NCBI RefSeq assembly: GCF_002192455.1
Contig: NZ_CP021744.1
Location: 3,192,001 to 3,256,000, forward strand
Reading direction: 5' to 3'
Source: Streptomyces albireticuli
GTDB lineage: Bacteria; Actinomycetota; Actinomycetes; Streptomycetales; Streptomycetaceae
DNA length: 64,000 nt
The notes beneath the pieces were generated by a model. It was not told the DNA's origin. It did no database searches and saw only the letters and a program-made list of their open reading frames with translations. Shown here piece by piece: positions 8,291 to 16,184 of this stretch; position 1 is the stretch's first letter; every line of letters starts with the position of its first letter. The position numbers were made by a program, and so were the translations under genes.

Positions 8291-8550
8291 GACGTCCTCC
8301 CCCGGCGGGGCGATGCCCGCCCGATCCCGCTTCGGTTCGCTCGCCCTAGATCTGGCGTGACGAAAGGCAGATAAACCGCTTTAAGGGGGACTGGGGGGTG
8401 AGGTCACCCGCATAGGTGAAGTTCGGAACTTCCGTTCCCGCCGTCGGCGTGCACGGCCCCGGCAGGCCCGTCCGACCCCGTCCGACCCCGTCCGGCCCCG
8501 GCCGACCCCCGGCGGTCCTCTCCCCCGCCCCGCCCGGCATCATGAGGCCC

Positions 8551-8949
8551 ATGCGTATCCGACCTGTGCTCGTCTACGACGGTGACTGCGGCTTCTGCAC
8601 GACCTCGGTGAACATCGCCGAGAAGCACGTCCGGCCCCGCTGCACCGTCACCGCCTGGCAGTTCGCGGAGCTGGACGCCCTGGGCGTCACCCAGGAGCGG
8701 GCCGAGCACGAGCTGCTGTGGATCACCCCGGCCGGGACGGTGTACGGCGGCGCCCAGGCCGTCGCCAAGCTGCTGCTCAGCGCGGGCGGCCCCTGGGCCG
8801 TCCTCGGCGCCGTGCTCAGGCTGCCGCCGGTGCGCTGGGCCGCCCACGGCGTCTACCGGCTGGTGGCCGACAACCGGCAGAAGATGCCGGGCGGCACGGC
8901 GGCCTGCGCCCTGCCCGCCGCGCGGCGGCCCGGGGCCGCGGGGTCCTGA
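8551..8949 (+). CDS. DCC family thiol-disulfide oxidoreductase (DUF393)
   Basis: A 132-residue protein starting LVYDGDCGFCTTSV, the DxDCxxC signature of the DCC/DUF393 family, which has a thioredoxin-like fold. The family ends with a conserved RW..HxxYR..ADNR segment, seen here as RWAAHGVYRLVADNRQKMPG. The start could equally be an ATG nine bases upstream (8542); the redox motif is complete either way. The C-terminal tail (residues about 120-132) is low complexity. Confidence 0.85.
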   Translation: MRIRPVLVYDGDCGFCTTSVNIAEKHVRPRCTVTAWQFAELDALGVTQERAEHELLWITPAGTVYGGAQAVAKLLLSAGGPWAVLGAVLRLPPVRWAAHGVYRLVADNRQKMPGGTAACALPAARRPGAAGS

Positions 8950-8983
8950 CGAGGGACGGCCGGGGACGGGCTCCCGGCGGCCG

Positions 8984-9955
8984 TCAGGCGCGGGCCGCCG
9001 ACGGCCGGTCGCCCACGGCCGGCACCTCCGACGGCGGCCGGTCCCTCACGCCCGGCACCGACGGCACCGGCCCCTGCGCCGCCTTCTCGCGCTGCAACGC
9101 GGTGAGCCGGCGCACGAAGCACACGGCGAGGACGGCCGCCACGATGTCGACGGCGTCCGCGACGATCAGCACCCCGCTGGAGCTCCGGATCTTCTCGAAC
9201 GTGTCGGCCAGGGCATCTACCCGGGTGGAGATCCAGCCGAGGGCCGTCGTCACGAGCCACATCACCCACCACGCGTTCATGACCGCGCGCGAAGCGGGCC
9301 GGGGCGCGCCCTCCGGCCCGTACGGGAGGCTCGCGTTCCAGGTGTCGTTGGCGATCTTCTTCGGGAACCAGAGGTTGACGACCGGCACGAACCAGCCGCC
9401 GACGGACCAGCCCCGGGCCATGCGGTGGCCGTCCGGGGCGAACACCTCCGCGTTGACGCGGACCCGGCGGAACCACAGCACGAAGAGGACGGCCGCGGCC
9501 ACGTAGGCCGCGGACTGGGCGAAGCCGGCGACCGCCTGGGTGAGGTCGGCCCGGTCCAGGTCGGCGTCGGCCACGGTCTCGACGCCGTCGGCGAGGACCC
9601 TGTCCATCAGCCGGAACATGCTGATGTCGGACCAGACCGCGACGGCGTCCGTGACCGCGCAGAGCACCAGCAGGACGACGGTCGCGCGGGCGAGGCCGTC
9701 GGGGGAGGCGAGCCGCGCGCCGGGACCCGGGGGTGGCGCGTGGAAGGGCGCCGGGCCCTGCGGGTACGGAGCCGGCCCCGTGCCCGGCCCGTACGGGGAC
9801 TCCGGGCCCGTCACCGGCTGCGCGCCGCCCGCCGGGTACGCGCCACCCGCCGGGCCCGCCCCGTCCCGCGGGATGCCCGGCCTCGCCCCCTCGCACGCGT
9901 CGCAACGCCCCGATCTGTGCACCGCGGGTTCCGCCCGGCAGTCCGAACACCACAC
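8984..9955 (-). CDS. DUF4328 membrane protein with zinc-ribbon-like N-terminus
   Basis: A 323-residue protein. The N-terminus WCSDCR...GRCDACEG carries two CxxC pairs like a zinc ribbon, followed by a P/G/Y-rich cytoplasmic linker (residues about 25-80). The DUF4328 region then has about four membrane helices (ATVVLLVLCAVTDAVAVW, AYVAAAVLFVLWF, AVMNAWWVMWLVTTALGW, GVLIVADAVDIVAAVLAV) and the conserved WFVPVVNLWFPKKIANDTW loop. A GTG start has GAGAGGGA about 9 nt upstream. The function of DUF4328 proteins is unknown. Confidence 0.85.
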   Translation of the reverse strand: MWCSDCRAEPAVHRSGRCDACEGARPGIPRDGAGPAGGAYPAGGAQPVTGPESPYGPGTGPAPYPQGPAPFHAPPPGPGARLASPDGLARATVVLLVLCAVTDAVAVWSDISMFRLMDRVLADGVETVADADLDRADLTQAVAGFAQSAAYVAAAVLFVLWFRRVRVNAEVFAPDGHRMARGWSVGGWFVPVVNLWFPKKIANDTWNASLPYGPEGAPRPASRAVMNAWWVMWLVTTALGWISTRVDALADTFEKIRSSSGVLIVADAVDIVAAVLAVCFVRRLTALQREKAAQGPVPSVPGVRDRPPSEVPAVGDRPSAARA

Positions 9956-10195
9956 GAGATGAATCCCTCTCCCTCAAGCCCCCGTTCGTTTGCCGGAACC
10001 ATGACCCCCGTGCGGCCCCCGGGGTTGTACGGCACCCTTACGGACGTCACCGGCCATCCCGTCGCATTCCCACCGCATTCCCACCGCCAAGATCGCGCCA
10101 TTTTTCCGGGCCGCGCGAATCGTCCGGCCGGGCGGCGGTGGATCATGAACTGCGCCGCCGGAAGGGACCGGCGGCGGTCCGGGGGAGGAAGAACA

Positions 10196-10945
10196 GTGGG
10201 TACCGCAGTAGCGCGGGAGGAACAGCGGGCGCCGGGACGGGAAGAGGAACGGGAAGAGGAATGGGCGGAGGCCCTGGGACTGACCCTCACCCCGCAGGCG
10301 GATTTCGCGGAATTCCGCGACCACCTCGGCGGCGCCCCCGGCTCGGACGGCGTGAATCCGGCATTCGATCCGCGCCACAGTTCCCTCTCCCCCGACACGA
10401 GTTTCTGGCTGGCCGCCCGGGACCGGGACGGCCGTATCGCGGCGTGCATCGCCTACCGGACGTTCCGCACCTCCGATGTGCGCGAACTGATCCGGACGAT
10501 GCGGATCTTCTGCGAGGGGTCGTGCGACCAGCACTCGGGCACGCTGGACCTCGTACTCCCCGGGGAAATGCCGCGGATCGCCGGGCTGCTGGGATTCCCC
10601 GGCGGCCTGTGGGTGCGGGCGGACTTCCGGGGCAACGGCCTCTCGGAACACATGCTGCGCGCCGTCCGTAAGGAGGCCCTCGCGCGCTATCCCCTGGACT
10701 GGGAGGTGGCCGTCTCGTTCAAGAAGATCACCGACAGCCCGTCCCTGCGGTCGCTCTACGACTTCGAACACGTCGTGCCCTGCTTCGACGGCTTCTTCCC
10801 GCTGACCCGGCGCGTGGAGCGGATGGCCCTCCAGTACAGCTCGCGCGGGCATCTCGTCCGGAGCGTGACCGGCCGCCGGGCGCCCGGCGGCGGCGGGACG
10901 GCGGGCGGATCCCGGTGGGGAAATCCACCCTCGCACGTCGGGTAA
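10196..10945 (+). CDS. GNAT-like protein of unknown function
   Basis: A 249-residue protein. After an acidic/basic N-terminus (residues 1-25) there is a globular domain whose segment GLWVRADFRGNGLSEHML (about residue 140) has the R-x-x-G-x-G/A pattern of the GNAT acetyl-CoA-binding loop. The overall fit is weak, so the acetyltransferase assignment is tentative. A strong GGAGG lies 7 nt before the GTG start, which decides it over longer readings. The stop overlaps the probable -10 box of the tRNA gene. Confidence 0.7.
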   Translation: MGTAVAREEQRAPGREEEREEEWAEALGLTLTPQADFAEFRDHLGGAPGSDGVNPAFDPRHSSLSPDTSFWLAARDRDGRIAACIAYRTFRTSDVRELIRTMRIFCEGSCDQHSGTLDLVLPGEMPRIAGLLGFPGGLWVRADFRGNGLSEHMLRAVRKEALARYPLDWEVAVSFKKITDSPSLRSLYDFEHVVPCFDGFFPLTRRVERMALQYSSRGHLVRSVTGRRAPGGGGTAGGSRWGNPPSHVG

Positions 10946-10948
10946 TAT
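10943..10948 (+). promoter_or_regulatory. Probable -10 box of the tRNA-Arg gene
   Basis: TAATAT, about 45 bp upstream of the tRNA and unusually AT-rich for the region. Its first three bases are the stop codon of the preceding gene. Confidence 0.45.
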
Positions 10949-10992
10949 TGTTCCCGCAACGCCGACCGGTGGCCTGTCCGCCGGAACGCCGA

Positions 10993-11065
10993 GCACTCGT
11001 AGCTCAACGGATAGAGCACTTGACTACGGATCAAGAGGTTGCAGGTTCGAATCCTGCCGAGTGCA
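10993..11065 (+). tRNA. tRNA-Arg (anticodon ACG)
   Basis: A 73-nt cloverleaf. Acceptor arms GCACTCG (10993-10999) and CGAGTGC (11058-11064) pair perfectly. The D-arm is TAGCTCAACGGATAGAGCA. The anticodon arm TTGA-CTACGGA-TCAA gives anticodon ACG at 11026-11028. The T-arm is GCAGG-TTCGAAT-CCTGC. The 3' CCA is not fully encoded. Confidence 0.96.
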
Positions 11066-11070
11066 CAGCG

Positions 11071-11108
11071 GACAAAGGCCCTCAGGAGAAATCCTGAGGG
11101 CCTTTGTC
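11071..11108 (+). terminator. Strong terminator after tRNA-Arg
   Basis: A perfect 17-bp stem (11071-11087 with 11092-11108) closed by a GAAA tetraloop, beginning five bases after the tRNA. It may also end the opposite-strand GNAT transcript. Confidence 0.92.
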
Positions 11109-11151
11109 GTGTTCCCGGGAGCGGGCGCCCGCCCGTCCCCGGGGGCAGCGC

Positions 11152-11703
11152 TCACCGAGGGAACCAGACGTAACGGACGTCCGGTTCCCGTTCCTCGTTC
11201 CCGGAGCCGTCCGTGCGCTCGGCCGCCGTGAAGCCGTGGCGCTCGTAGAAGCGGTGGGCCGGCGTGTTGACCTGGAAGGTCCACAGCTCCAGGCCGGCGG
11301 GGAAGCGCTCCTTGGCGAGGGACAGGAAGCGGGCGCCCAGGCCGCGGCCGCGCCAGTCCGGGGAGAGGTAGAGCTGGTCGACGCGACCGGGGCCGGGGGT
11401 GCGGCCGCCGGCGCCCTCGGTCAGGACCAGCACGCCGGCGATCCCGCCGTCCCCCGCGTCCGCGACCCAGGTCTCCCGCTCCGGGATCACCACGTGGCGG
11501 AAGTAGGCGCGCACCTCGTCGTCCGAGTGGGCCCGGCGGACCGTCGGCAGGGCCGCGTCGTACGAGCGCAGCCAGACCTCGGCCACGGCCCCGGCGTCCG
11601 GGGCGGCGGCGCGGCGCAGGGCCGGGGCCGGCCGTCCCGGCCCGGGGGGCCTTCCGGCGGGGGCGGGCGTGGTGCGGGTTCCGTGGGTGTCCATGGCGGG
11701 CAC
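11152..11703 (-). CDS. GNAT family N-acetyltransferase
   Basis: A 183-residue acetyltransferase. The acetyl-CoA-binding motif A is clear: VDQLYLSPDWRGRGLGARFL (R/QxxGxG/A loop), followed by motif B NTPAHRFYERHGF. An A/P/G-rich N-terminal 30 residues is non-conserved, so the true start may be the second Met (11694). The acceptor substrate is unknown. Confidence 0.88.
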   Translation of the reverse strand: MPAMDTHGTRTTPAPAGRPPGPGRPAPALRRAAAPDAGAVAEVWLRSYDAALPTVRRAHSDDEVRAYFRHVVIPERETWVADAGDGGIAGVLVLTEGAGGRTPGPGRVDQLYLSPDWRGRGLGARFLSLAKERFPAGLELWTFQVNTPAHRFYERHGFTAAERTDGSGNEEREPDVRYVWFPR

Positions 11704-11743
11704 CGTCTCAGACGGCCCTCCGCCCGCGCACTCTGTTTACCGG

Positions 11744-11851
11744 GTCCACCGGGTCCACCGGGTCCACCAGGTCCACCAGGTCCACCAGGTCCACCAGGTC
11801 CACCAGGTCCACCAGGTCCACCAGGTCCACCAGGTCCACCGGGTCCACCGG
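11744..11851. repeat. Twelve tandem copies of a 9-bp unit (GTCCACCRG)
   Basis: Twelve head-to-tail 9-mers: two GTCCACCGG, eight GTCCACCAG, two GTCCACCGG. They lie between the divergent GNAT and winged-helix genes, upstream of both start codons. All frames stay open (for example Val-His-Gln or Gly-Pro-Pro repeats), but nothing suggests translation. Confidence 0.95.
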
Positions 11852-11959
11852 CCGCGCCCTTCGGCCGGGCCGGGCGCCGTCACCGGCCGAGGGATGGATC
11901 GCCCGGACGCCCGCCCGTGGAGGACAGGTTCCGCCCTATACCCCTTCTACGCTCGCCCC

Positions 11960-13135
11960 ATGACCGCCCGCCCCCACGTCTCCGACGACCAGCGCCGCGC
12001 CCGCCTCGCCCGGCGTCACCTCCTCTCCCCCGGCCACCGCGCCGCGTCCGTCGAGGAGGTCGCCGACGCGCTCGTAGGGCTGCACGCCACCGACGCCGCG
12101 ACCGTGTACCTGTCGGCGTGCGCGCGGCTGGCCGAGCCCTCGTCCGCCGAGGTGGAGCGGGCGCTCTACGAGGACGTGACGCTGGTGAAGCTGCTGTCCA
12201 TGCGGCGCACGCTCTTCGCCGTGAGCTCCGGCCTCGCCCCGTACGTCAGCTCCTCCACCGCCCGCGCGATCGCGGTGCGCGAGCGCGCCCAGTTCGTGCG
12301 GTTCCTCCAGCAGAGCACCGACGGCGTCTGGGACGAGCGGCGGCTCGCGCGGACCGAGCGGGAGGTGCTGGACGCGCTCGCCGCGCGCGGCCAGGCGACG
12401 ACGGCCGAGCTCGCCAAGGACGTCCCCGCCCTGCGGGAGACGATCGCGGTCTCGGTGGGCAAACCGTACGAGTCGCGGCAGAGCGTCGGCAGCCGGCTGC
12501 TGCGGCTGCTGGCCTCCGACGGGCACGTGCGCCGCGGCCGGCCGCGCGGCTCGTGGACCAGCAGCCTGTACCCGTGGGCGCCCGTGCCGCGGATCCCGGA
12601 GATGGACGTGCGGGAGGCGAAGGCGGAGCTCGCCCGGCGCTGGCTCGGCTCCTTCGGGCCCGCGACGGAGGCGGACCTGAAGTGGTGGACGGGCTGGACG
12701 CTCGGCGACACCCGTAGGGCGCTGGCCGATGTGGGCGCGGTGGGGGTGGAGTTGGCGGGCGGCGCGGCCGGGCACGCCCTGCCGGACGACCTGGACGACG
12801 TACCGCCCGCCGAGCCCTGGGCCGCCCTGCTCCCCGGGCTCGACCCCACGCCGATGGGCTGGCGCGGCCGGGACTGGTACCTGTCGCCGGACCTGGTGCC
12901 CGCGCTCTTCGACCGGGCCGGGAACGTCGGGCCGACGGTGTGGTGGGACGGCCGGGTCGTGGGCGGCTGGGCCCAGCGCGCGAACGGGCAGATCGTCTGG
13001 CGGCCGCTGGTGGACGTGGGACGCGAGGCGGCCACCGCGATCAACGCGGAGGCCGCCAGGCTGACGGGCTGGATGGGTGACGTACGGGTCACGCCGCGCT
13101 TCCGGACACCGCTGGAGCGGGAACTGGTGCGGTGA
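11960..13135 (+). CDS. Winged helix DNA-binding domain-containing protein (HTH_42)
   Basis: A 391-residue protein of the HTH_42/AlkX-like family, which contains winged-helix repeats. Typical segments are RRHLLSPGHRAASVEEVADALVG (broken here; N-terminus), VKLLSMRRTLFAVS, and the C-terminal GRVVGGWAQRANGQIVWRPL. Some relatives act in DNA interstrand-crosslink repair or antibiotic self-resistance; the function here is not established. TACGCT at 11948-11953 lies 6-7 nt before the ATG without an SD sequence, so the mRNA is probably leaderless. An in-frame extension through the 9-bp repeat is rejected. Confidence 0.85.
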   Translation: MTARPHVSDDQRRARLARRHLLSPGHRAASVEEVADALVGLHATDAATVYLSACARLAEPSSAEVERALYEDVTLVKLLSMRRTLFAVSSGLAPYVSSSTARAIAVRERAQFVRFLQQSTDGVWDERRLARTEREVLDALAARGQATTAELAKDVPALRETIAVSVGKPYESRQSVGSRLLRLLASDGHVRRGRPRGSWTSSLYPWAPVPRIPEMDVREAKAELARRWLGSFGPATEADLKWWTGWTLGDTRRALADVGAVGVELAGGAAGHALPDDLDDVPPAEPWAALLPGLDPTPMGWRGRDWYLSPDLVPALFDRAGNVGPTVWWDGRVVGGWAQRANGQIVWRPLVDVGREAATAINAEAARLTGWMGDVRVTPRFRTPLERELVR

Positions 13136-13153
13136 GCGCGGCGGTTCAGCTGA

Positions 13154-13606
13154 TCAGCTCCCCGTTCCCCCGCCGTGCGTCGCCACCGCCGCCCGCGTGG
13201 ACCGCTCCGACGGCTGTTCCCCGTACGGCTTGGTGATGAACTCGATGACGCAGGTGCCGCCCGGGTCGCGGACGTAGACGCCGCGCCCGCCGTAGTCGTG
13301 GTTGATCTTCCCTTCCTCCGTCAGCATCGGGTCGGCCCAGAACGGCAGTCCGCGCTCCGCTATCCGGGCGAGGACCGCCTCGAACTCCTCGTCCGTGACG
13401 AGGAAGGCGAGGTGGCTGAGGTTGATCTTCTCCGCCGGGACCATTTCGTCGGCGAAGTCGACGCCGACCGCGTTGGACGTGGTGACCTGGGTGAAGGGAC
13501 CCCATTCGAGGGGCGCCTCGGCGGATCCCGCCAGCCAGGCCAGGAACGCTCCGGTCTCCCGGCGGTCCTTGACGTGGACGATGATGTGGTTCAACTCGTT
13601 GGGCAC
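13154..13606 (-). CDS. VOC family protein (glyoxalase-like)
   Basis: A 150-residue vicinal-oxygen-chelate protein: NHIIVHVKDRRETGAFLAWL at the N-terminus, SHLAFLVTDEEFEAVLARI starting the second half, and YVRDPGGTCVIEFITKPYG at its end. His and Glu in these positions fit metal ligands. It lies 37 bp upstream of the exporter repeat region, same strand, and could be co-transcribed with the MFS gene. Substrate unknown. Confidence 0.88.
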   Translation of the reverse strand: MPNELNHIIVHVKDRRETGAFLAWLAGSAEAPLEWGPFTQVTTSNAVGVDFADEMVPAEKINLSHLAFLVTDEEFEAVLARIAERGLPFWADPMLTEEGKINHDYGGRGVYVRDPGGTCVIEFITKPYGEQPSERSTRAAVATHGGGTGS

Positions 13607-13643
13607 GGTGGTCCTTTTCCTCTCCTCGTCGACTGCTTCATCG

Positions 13644-13699
13644 CTTATGAGTGGTGGCCTATGTGTGGTGGCTTACGAGTGGTGGCTTACGAGTGGTGC
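13644..13699. repeat. Four tandem copies of a 14-bp unit at the 3' end of the exporter gene
   Basis: Four 14-bp units ending GAGTGGTGG (the second diverged). The last copy encodes the final residues and TAA stop of the MFS exporter; the others repeat the same Arg/Pro-His-His-Ser-stop coding just beyond it. Confidence 0.9.
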
Positions 13700-15207
13700 C
13701 GGAGCGGCGCCTTGCCCCGCCTTCCGGGCAGGGCGAGGGCGCCCAGTGCCGCGCACGCGGTGAACGCGGCGGCGGTCAGCAGGGCCCGGCCGTAGCCGGC
13801 GGTCAGCGCCCGCTGAAGTTCGTGGGGCCGCCAGGCCAGGCGGGCGGCCGTGGTGTGCGAGGCGACGGTGGCGAGCACGGCGAGGCCCAGCGCGCCGCCG
13901 ACCTGGCGGGAGGTGTTGAGGATCCCGGAGGCCAGCCCGGCCTCGGCCGGGTCCGTGCCACCGGTGGCGGCGACCATGGCGGGCATGAGGGCCAGGCCGA
14001 AGCCGAGGGACGTGAGGACGAACGGCCCGGCCACCTCGCCGGCGTAGCTCCCGCCCGCGCTGATCCGGGACAGCCACACGAAGCCGGCGGTACCCAGCGT
14101 CATGCCGGCGACGATCAGCGGGCGGGGCCCGGTGCGGGCCACGAGGCGGGTCGCGATCCCGGCCCCCGCGATGATGCCGAGCGACCCGGGCACGAAGCAC
14201 AGGCCCGCCCGCACGGCACTGAACCCGAGGTTCTGCTGGAGGTGCAGGGACAGCAGGAACCACATCGAGAACCCGGCCCCGCTCATCGCCATCACCAGCG
14301 GGTTGGCGACGGCGAGGCCGCGGTGGCGCAGGATCGCCAGGGGTACGAGCGGATGGGCGACCCGGGACTCGACGACGACGAACGCGGCCAGCAGCAGCGC
14401 CCCGGCGCCGGCCGGGACCCAGACGTGCGGGGAGTCCCAGCCGTGCGTCTCACTGGCGATCGTCCCGTGCACGAGTGCGGTCAGGCCGGCCGTGGCCGTG
14501 AGGGCGCCGGGCAGGTCGAGCCGGCGCGCCCCGCCCCGGCCGCCGCCCGCCGCCGGTACGTACAGGAGCGCGGCGGTCAGCAGCGCGGCGCCTATGGGGA
14601 CGTTGACGAACAGCACCCAGCGCCATCCGGCGTACTCGGTGAGCACCCCGCCGACCACCGCGCCGACCGCGCCGCCGGCCGCCGTGACGACACTCCAGGC
14701 GCCCATCGCGCGGGCCCGGGAGGCGGGGTCGGTGAAGGTCCTCATCAGCAGCGCGAGGGTGGCGGGCGCGAGGAACGCGCCGCCGACGCCCTGGACGGCG
14801 CGCGCCGCGACGAGCGGGCCGCCGCCGTCGGCCAGGCCGCCCGCCAGGGAGGCCAGGGTGAAGGCGGTGACGCCGGCCAGGAAGGCGCGGCGGTTGCCGA
14901 CGAGATCGGCCGTCCGGCCGCCGAGGAGCAGCAGACCGGCGAAGCCGAGGGTGTAGGCGTTGACGATCCACTGCTGGCCCGCCGCGTCGAGGTGCAACTC
15001 GGCGCGCATGGCGGGGAGCGCCACGTTCACGATCGTCACATCGAGGATGACCATGAACTGGGCGGCGCAGGCGAGGACGAGGATCGCGGTGGTGGACCGG
15101 GGCCGGGGCCGGGACCGTTCCGGGTGGGTGTCGGCGGTGGTTTCGACGGTGGCTGCGGGATCCTGTGGGTTCCTGGCCGGCGGCTGTGACGAGTCGGCTG
15201 TGCGCAT
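13687..15207 (-). CDS. MFS transporter, DHA2 family (14-TMS drug exporter)
   Basis: A 506-residue exporter with 14 predicted membrane helices. The DHA2 signature motif C region appears as LDVTIVNVALPAMR in helix 1 and GGRTADLVGNRRAF in the loop between helices 2 and 3. EmrB/QacA-type proteins expel hydrophobic drugs by proton antiport. The start is set at the ATG with GAGGA about 10 nt upstream; a GTG 42 bp earlier is possible. It is divergent from a TetR regulator across a near-perfect operator, so it is probably repressed by it and induced by its substrate. Confidence 0.92.
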   Translation of the reverse strand: MRTADSSQPPARNPQDPAATVETTADTHPERSRPRPRSTTAILVLACAAQFMVILDVTIVNVALPAMRAELHLDAAGQQWIVNAYTLGFAGLLLLGGRTADLVGNRRAFLAGVTAFTLASLAGGLADGGGPLVAARAVQGVGGAFLAPATLALLMRTFTDPASRARAMGAWSVVTAAGGAVGAVVGGVLTEYAGWRWVLFVNVPIGAALLTAALLYVPAAGGGRGGARRLDLPGALTATAGLTALVHGTIASETHGWDSPHVWVPAGAGALLLAAFVVVESRVAHPLVPLAILRHRGLAVANPLVMAMSGAGFSMWFLLSLHLQQNLGFSAVRAGLCFVPGSLGIIAGAGIATRLVARTGPRPLIVAGMTLGTAGFVWLSRISAGGSYAGEVAGPFVLTSLGFGLALMPAMVAATGGTDPAEAGLASGILNTSRQVGGALGLAVLATVASHTTAARLAWRPHELQRALTAGYGRALLTAAAFTACAALGALALPGRRGKAPLRHHS

Positions 15208-15285
15208 GGCGGGCACGTCCTCACGGCTGAGGGCACGGCTTGCGGGCACGGGGGAGGGCGGCGCGGCGAGGCGGACACCCTCGGA

Positions 15286-15321
15286 AATTAGAGGCGCTAC
15301 AAAAATGTAGCACCTCTAATT
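15286..15321. promoter_or_regulatory. TetR operator between exporter and regulator
   Basis: Two 16-bp arms (15286-15301 and 15306-15321) around an AAAA centre, beginning AATTAGAGG and ending CCTCTAATT, with a single mismatch. It sits between the divergent MFS and TetR genes, just upstream of the regulator's TATTCT box. Confidence 0.85.
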
Positions 15322-15349
15322 CTGCTGGCCGGGCGGCTATTCTGAAGCC

Positions 15350-16075
15350 ATGACTCCCGCCGCCCGCACCGCCACCGCGCCGGCGCCCCGCGCGCGGACC
15401 TCGCCGCCCGCGCCGCCCGCGACGGGCGGCCTGCGCGAGCGCAAGCGGGAGCGCACCCGCCGCGCGATCGCCCAGGCGGCCTTCCGGCTCTTCGCGGAGG
15501 ACGGCTTCGACGCCGTCACGCTCACCCGGATCGCGGCGGCGGCGGACGTGGCCCCGGCCACCGTCTTCACGCACTACGCGTCGAAGGAGGACATCTTCTT
15601 CGGCCGCCGCGACGACTTCGAGCCGATGGTGGCCGAGGCCGTGACGGGCGCCGCCACCGGCGCCGAACTCCTCGAAGAGCTGGGCCGCGCCTACGCCGGG
15701 GCCTTCGACATCGCCCTCGCGGAGGACTCCCTGGAGCAGGCCCGGGTCTTCTCCCGGGTCCTGCTCGACAGCCCGGCCCTGCGCCACAGCTACCACCCCC
15801 TCGCCCACCGCCGCCGACTGCTCCTGGAGGAACTCCTCATGGAGCGGGCGGGCGCGCACGCCGCCGACCCGGTCGTACGGGCCGAGCTGGAGGCGTTCGC
15901 GGCGCTGGCGAACACGGCGCGGGAGCTGGGCTTCGAGGCGCTGCACAGATCGCTGGCGGCGGGCGAGCCGACGGACCGGGTGCGGGAGGCGGCGGAGACG
16001 GCGCTGGCCAGGGGGTACGGGCGGGTGGTGCGGGCTTATGGGGGCAAGGGTGTCGGGGTGTTGGACGCGGGGTAG
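15350..16075 (+). CDS. TetR family transcriptional repressor
   Basis: A 241-residue TetR protein. After a disordered N-terminus (residues 1-28) the HTH is AIAQAAFRLFAEDGFDAVTL, then IAAAADVAPATVFTHYASKEDIFF. The C-terminal ligand domain is all-helical. TATTCT at 15336-15341 lies 8 nt before the ATG with no SD, so the mRNA is probably leaderless. Divergent pairing with the DHA2 exporter and the large palindrome between them indicate control of the exporter and of itself. Confidence 0.92.
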   Translation: MTPAARTATAPAPRARTSPPAPPATGGLRERKRERTRRAIAQAAFRLFAEDGFDAVTLTRIAAAADVAPATVFTHYASKEDIFFGRRDDFEPMVAEAVTGAATGAELLEELGRAYAGAFDIALAEDSLEQARVFSRVLLDSPALRHSYHPLAHRRRLLLEELLMERAGAHAADPVVRAELEAFAALANTARELGFEALHRSLAAGEPTDRVREAAETALARGYGRVVRAYGGKGVGVLDAG

Positions 16076-16080
16076 CGGGG

Positions 16081-16184
16081 GCTCCTGGTCAGCGCGTCAC
16101 GTGCCGGCCCAGTGACCCCGTCAGCGCGTCACGGGCTGGGCTCCTGGTCAGCGCGTCACGGGCCAGCTCAGTGACCCCGTCAGC
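16081..16184. repeat. 45-bp direct repeat (59-bp period) duplicating the 3' end of the M64 peptidase gene
   Basis: Copies at 16081-16125 and 16140-16184 differ at only a few bases, with a half copy between (16121-16140). The second copy encodes the peptidase C-terminus (GSLSWPVTR, stop); the first repeats it outside the gene as GSLGRHVTR, stop. Confidence 0.9.

Noticed and set aside
11744..11851. Collagen-like (Gly-Pro-Pro)n or (Val-His-Gln)n protein, or a CRISPR array
   Set aside because: The 9-bp repeat is open in every frame and lies upstream of a well-placed start; there are no spacers, so it is a minisatellite.
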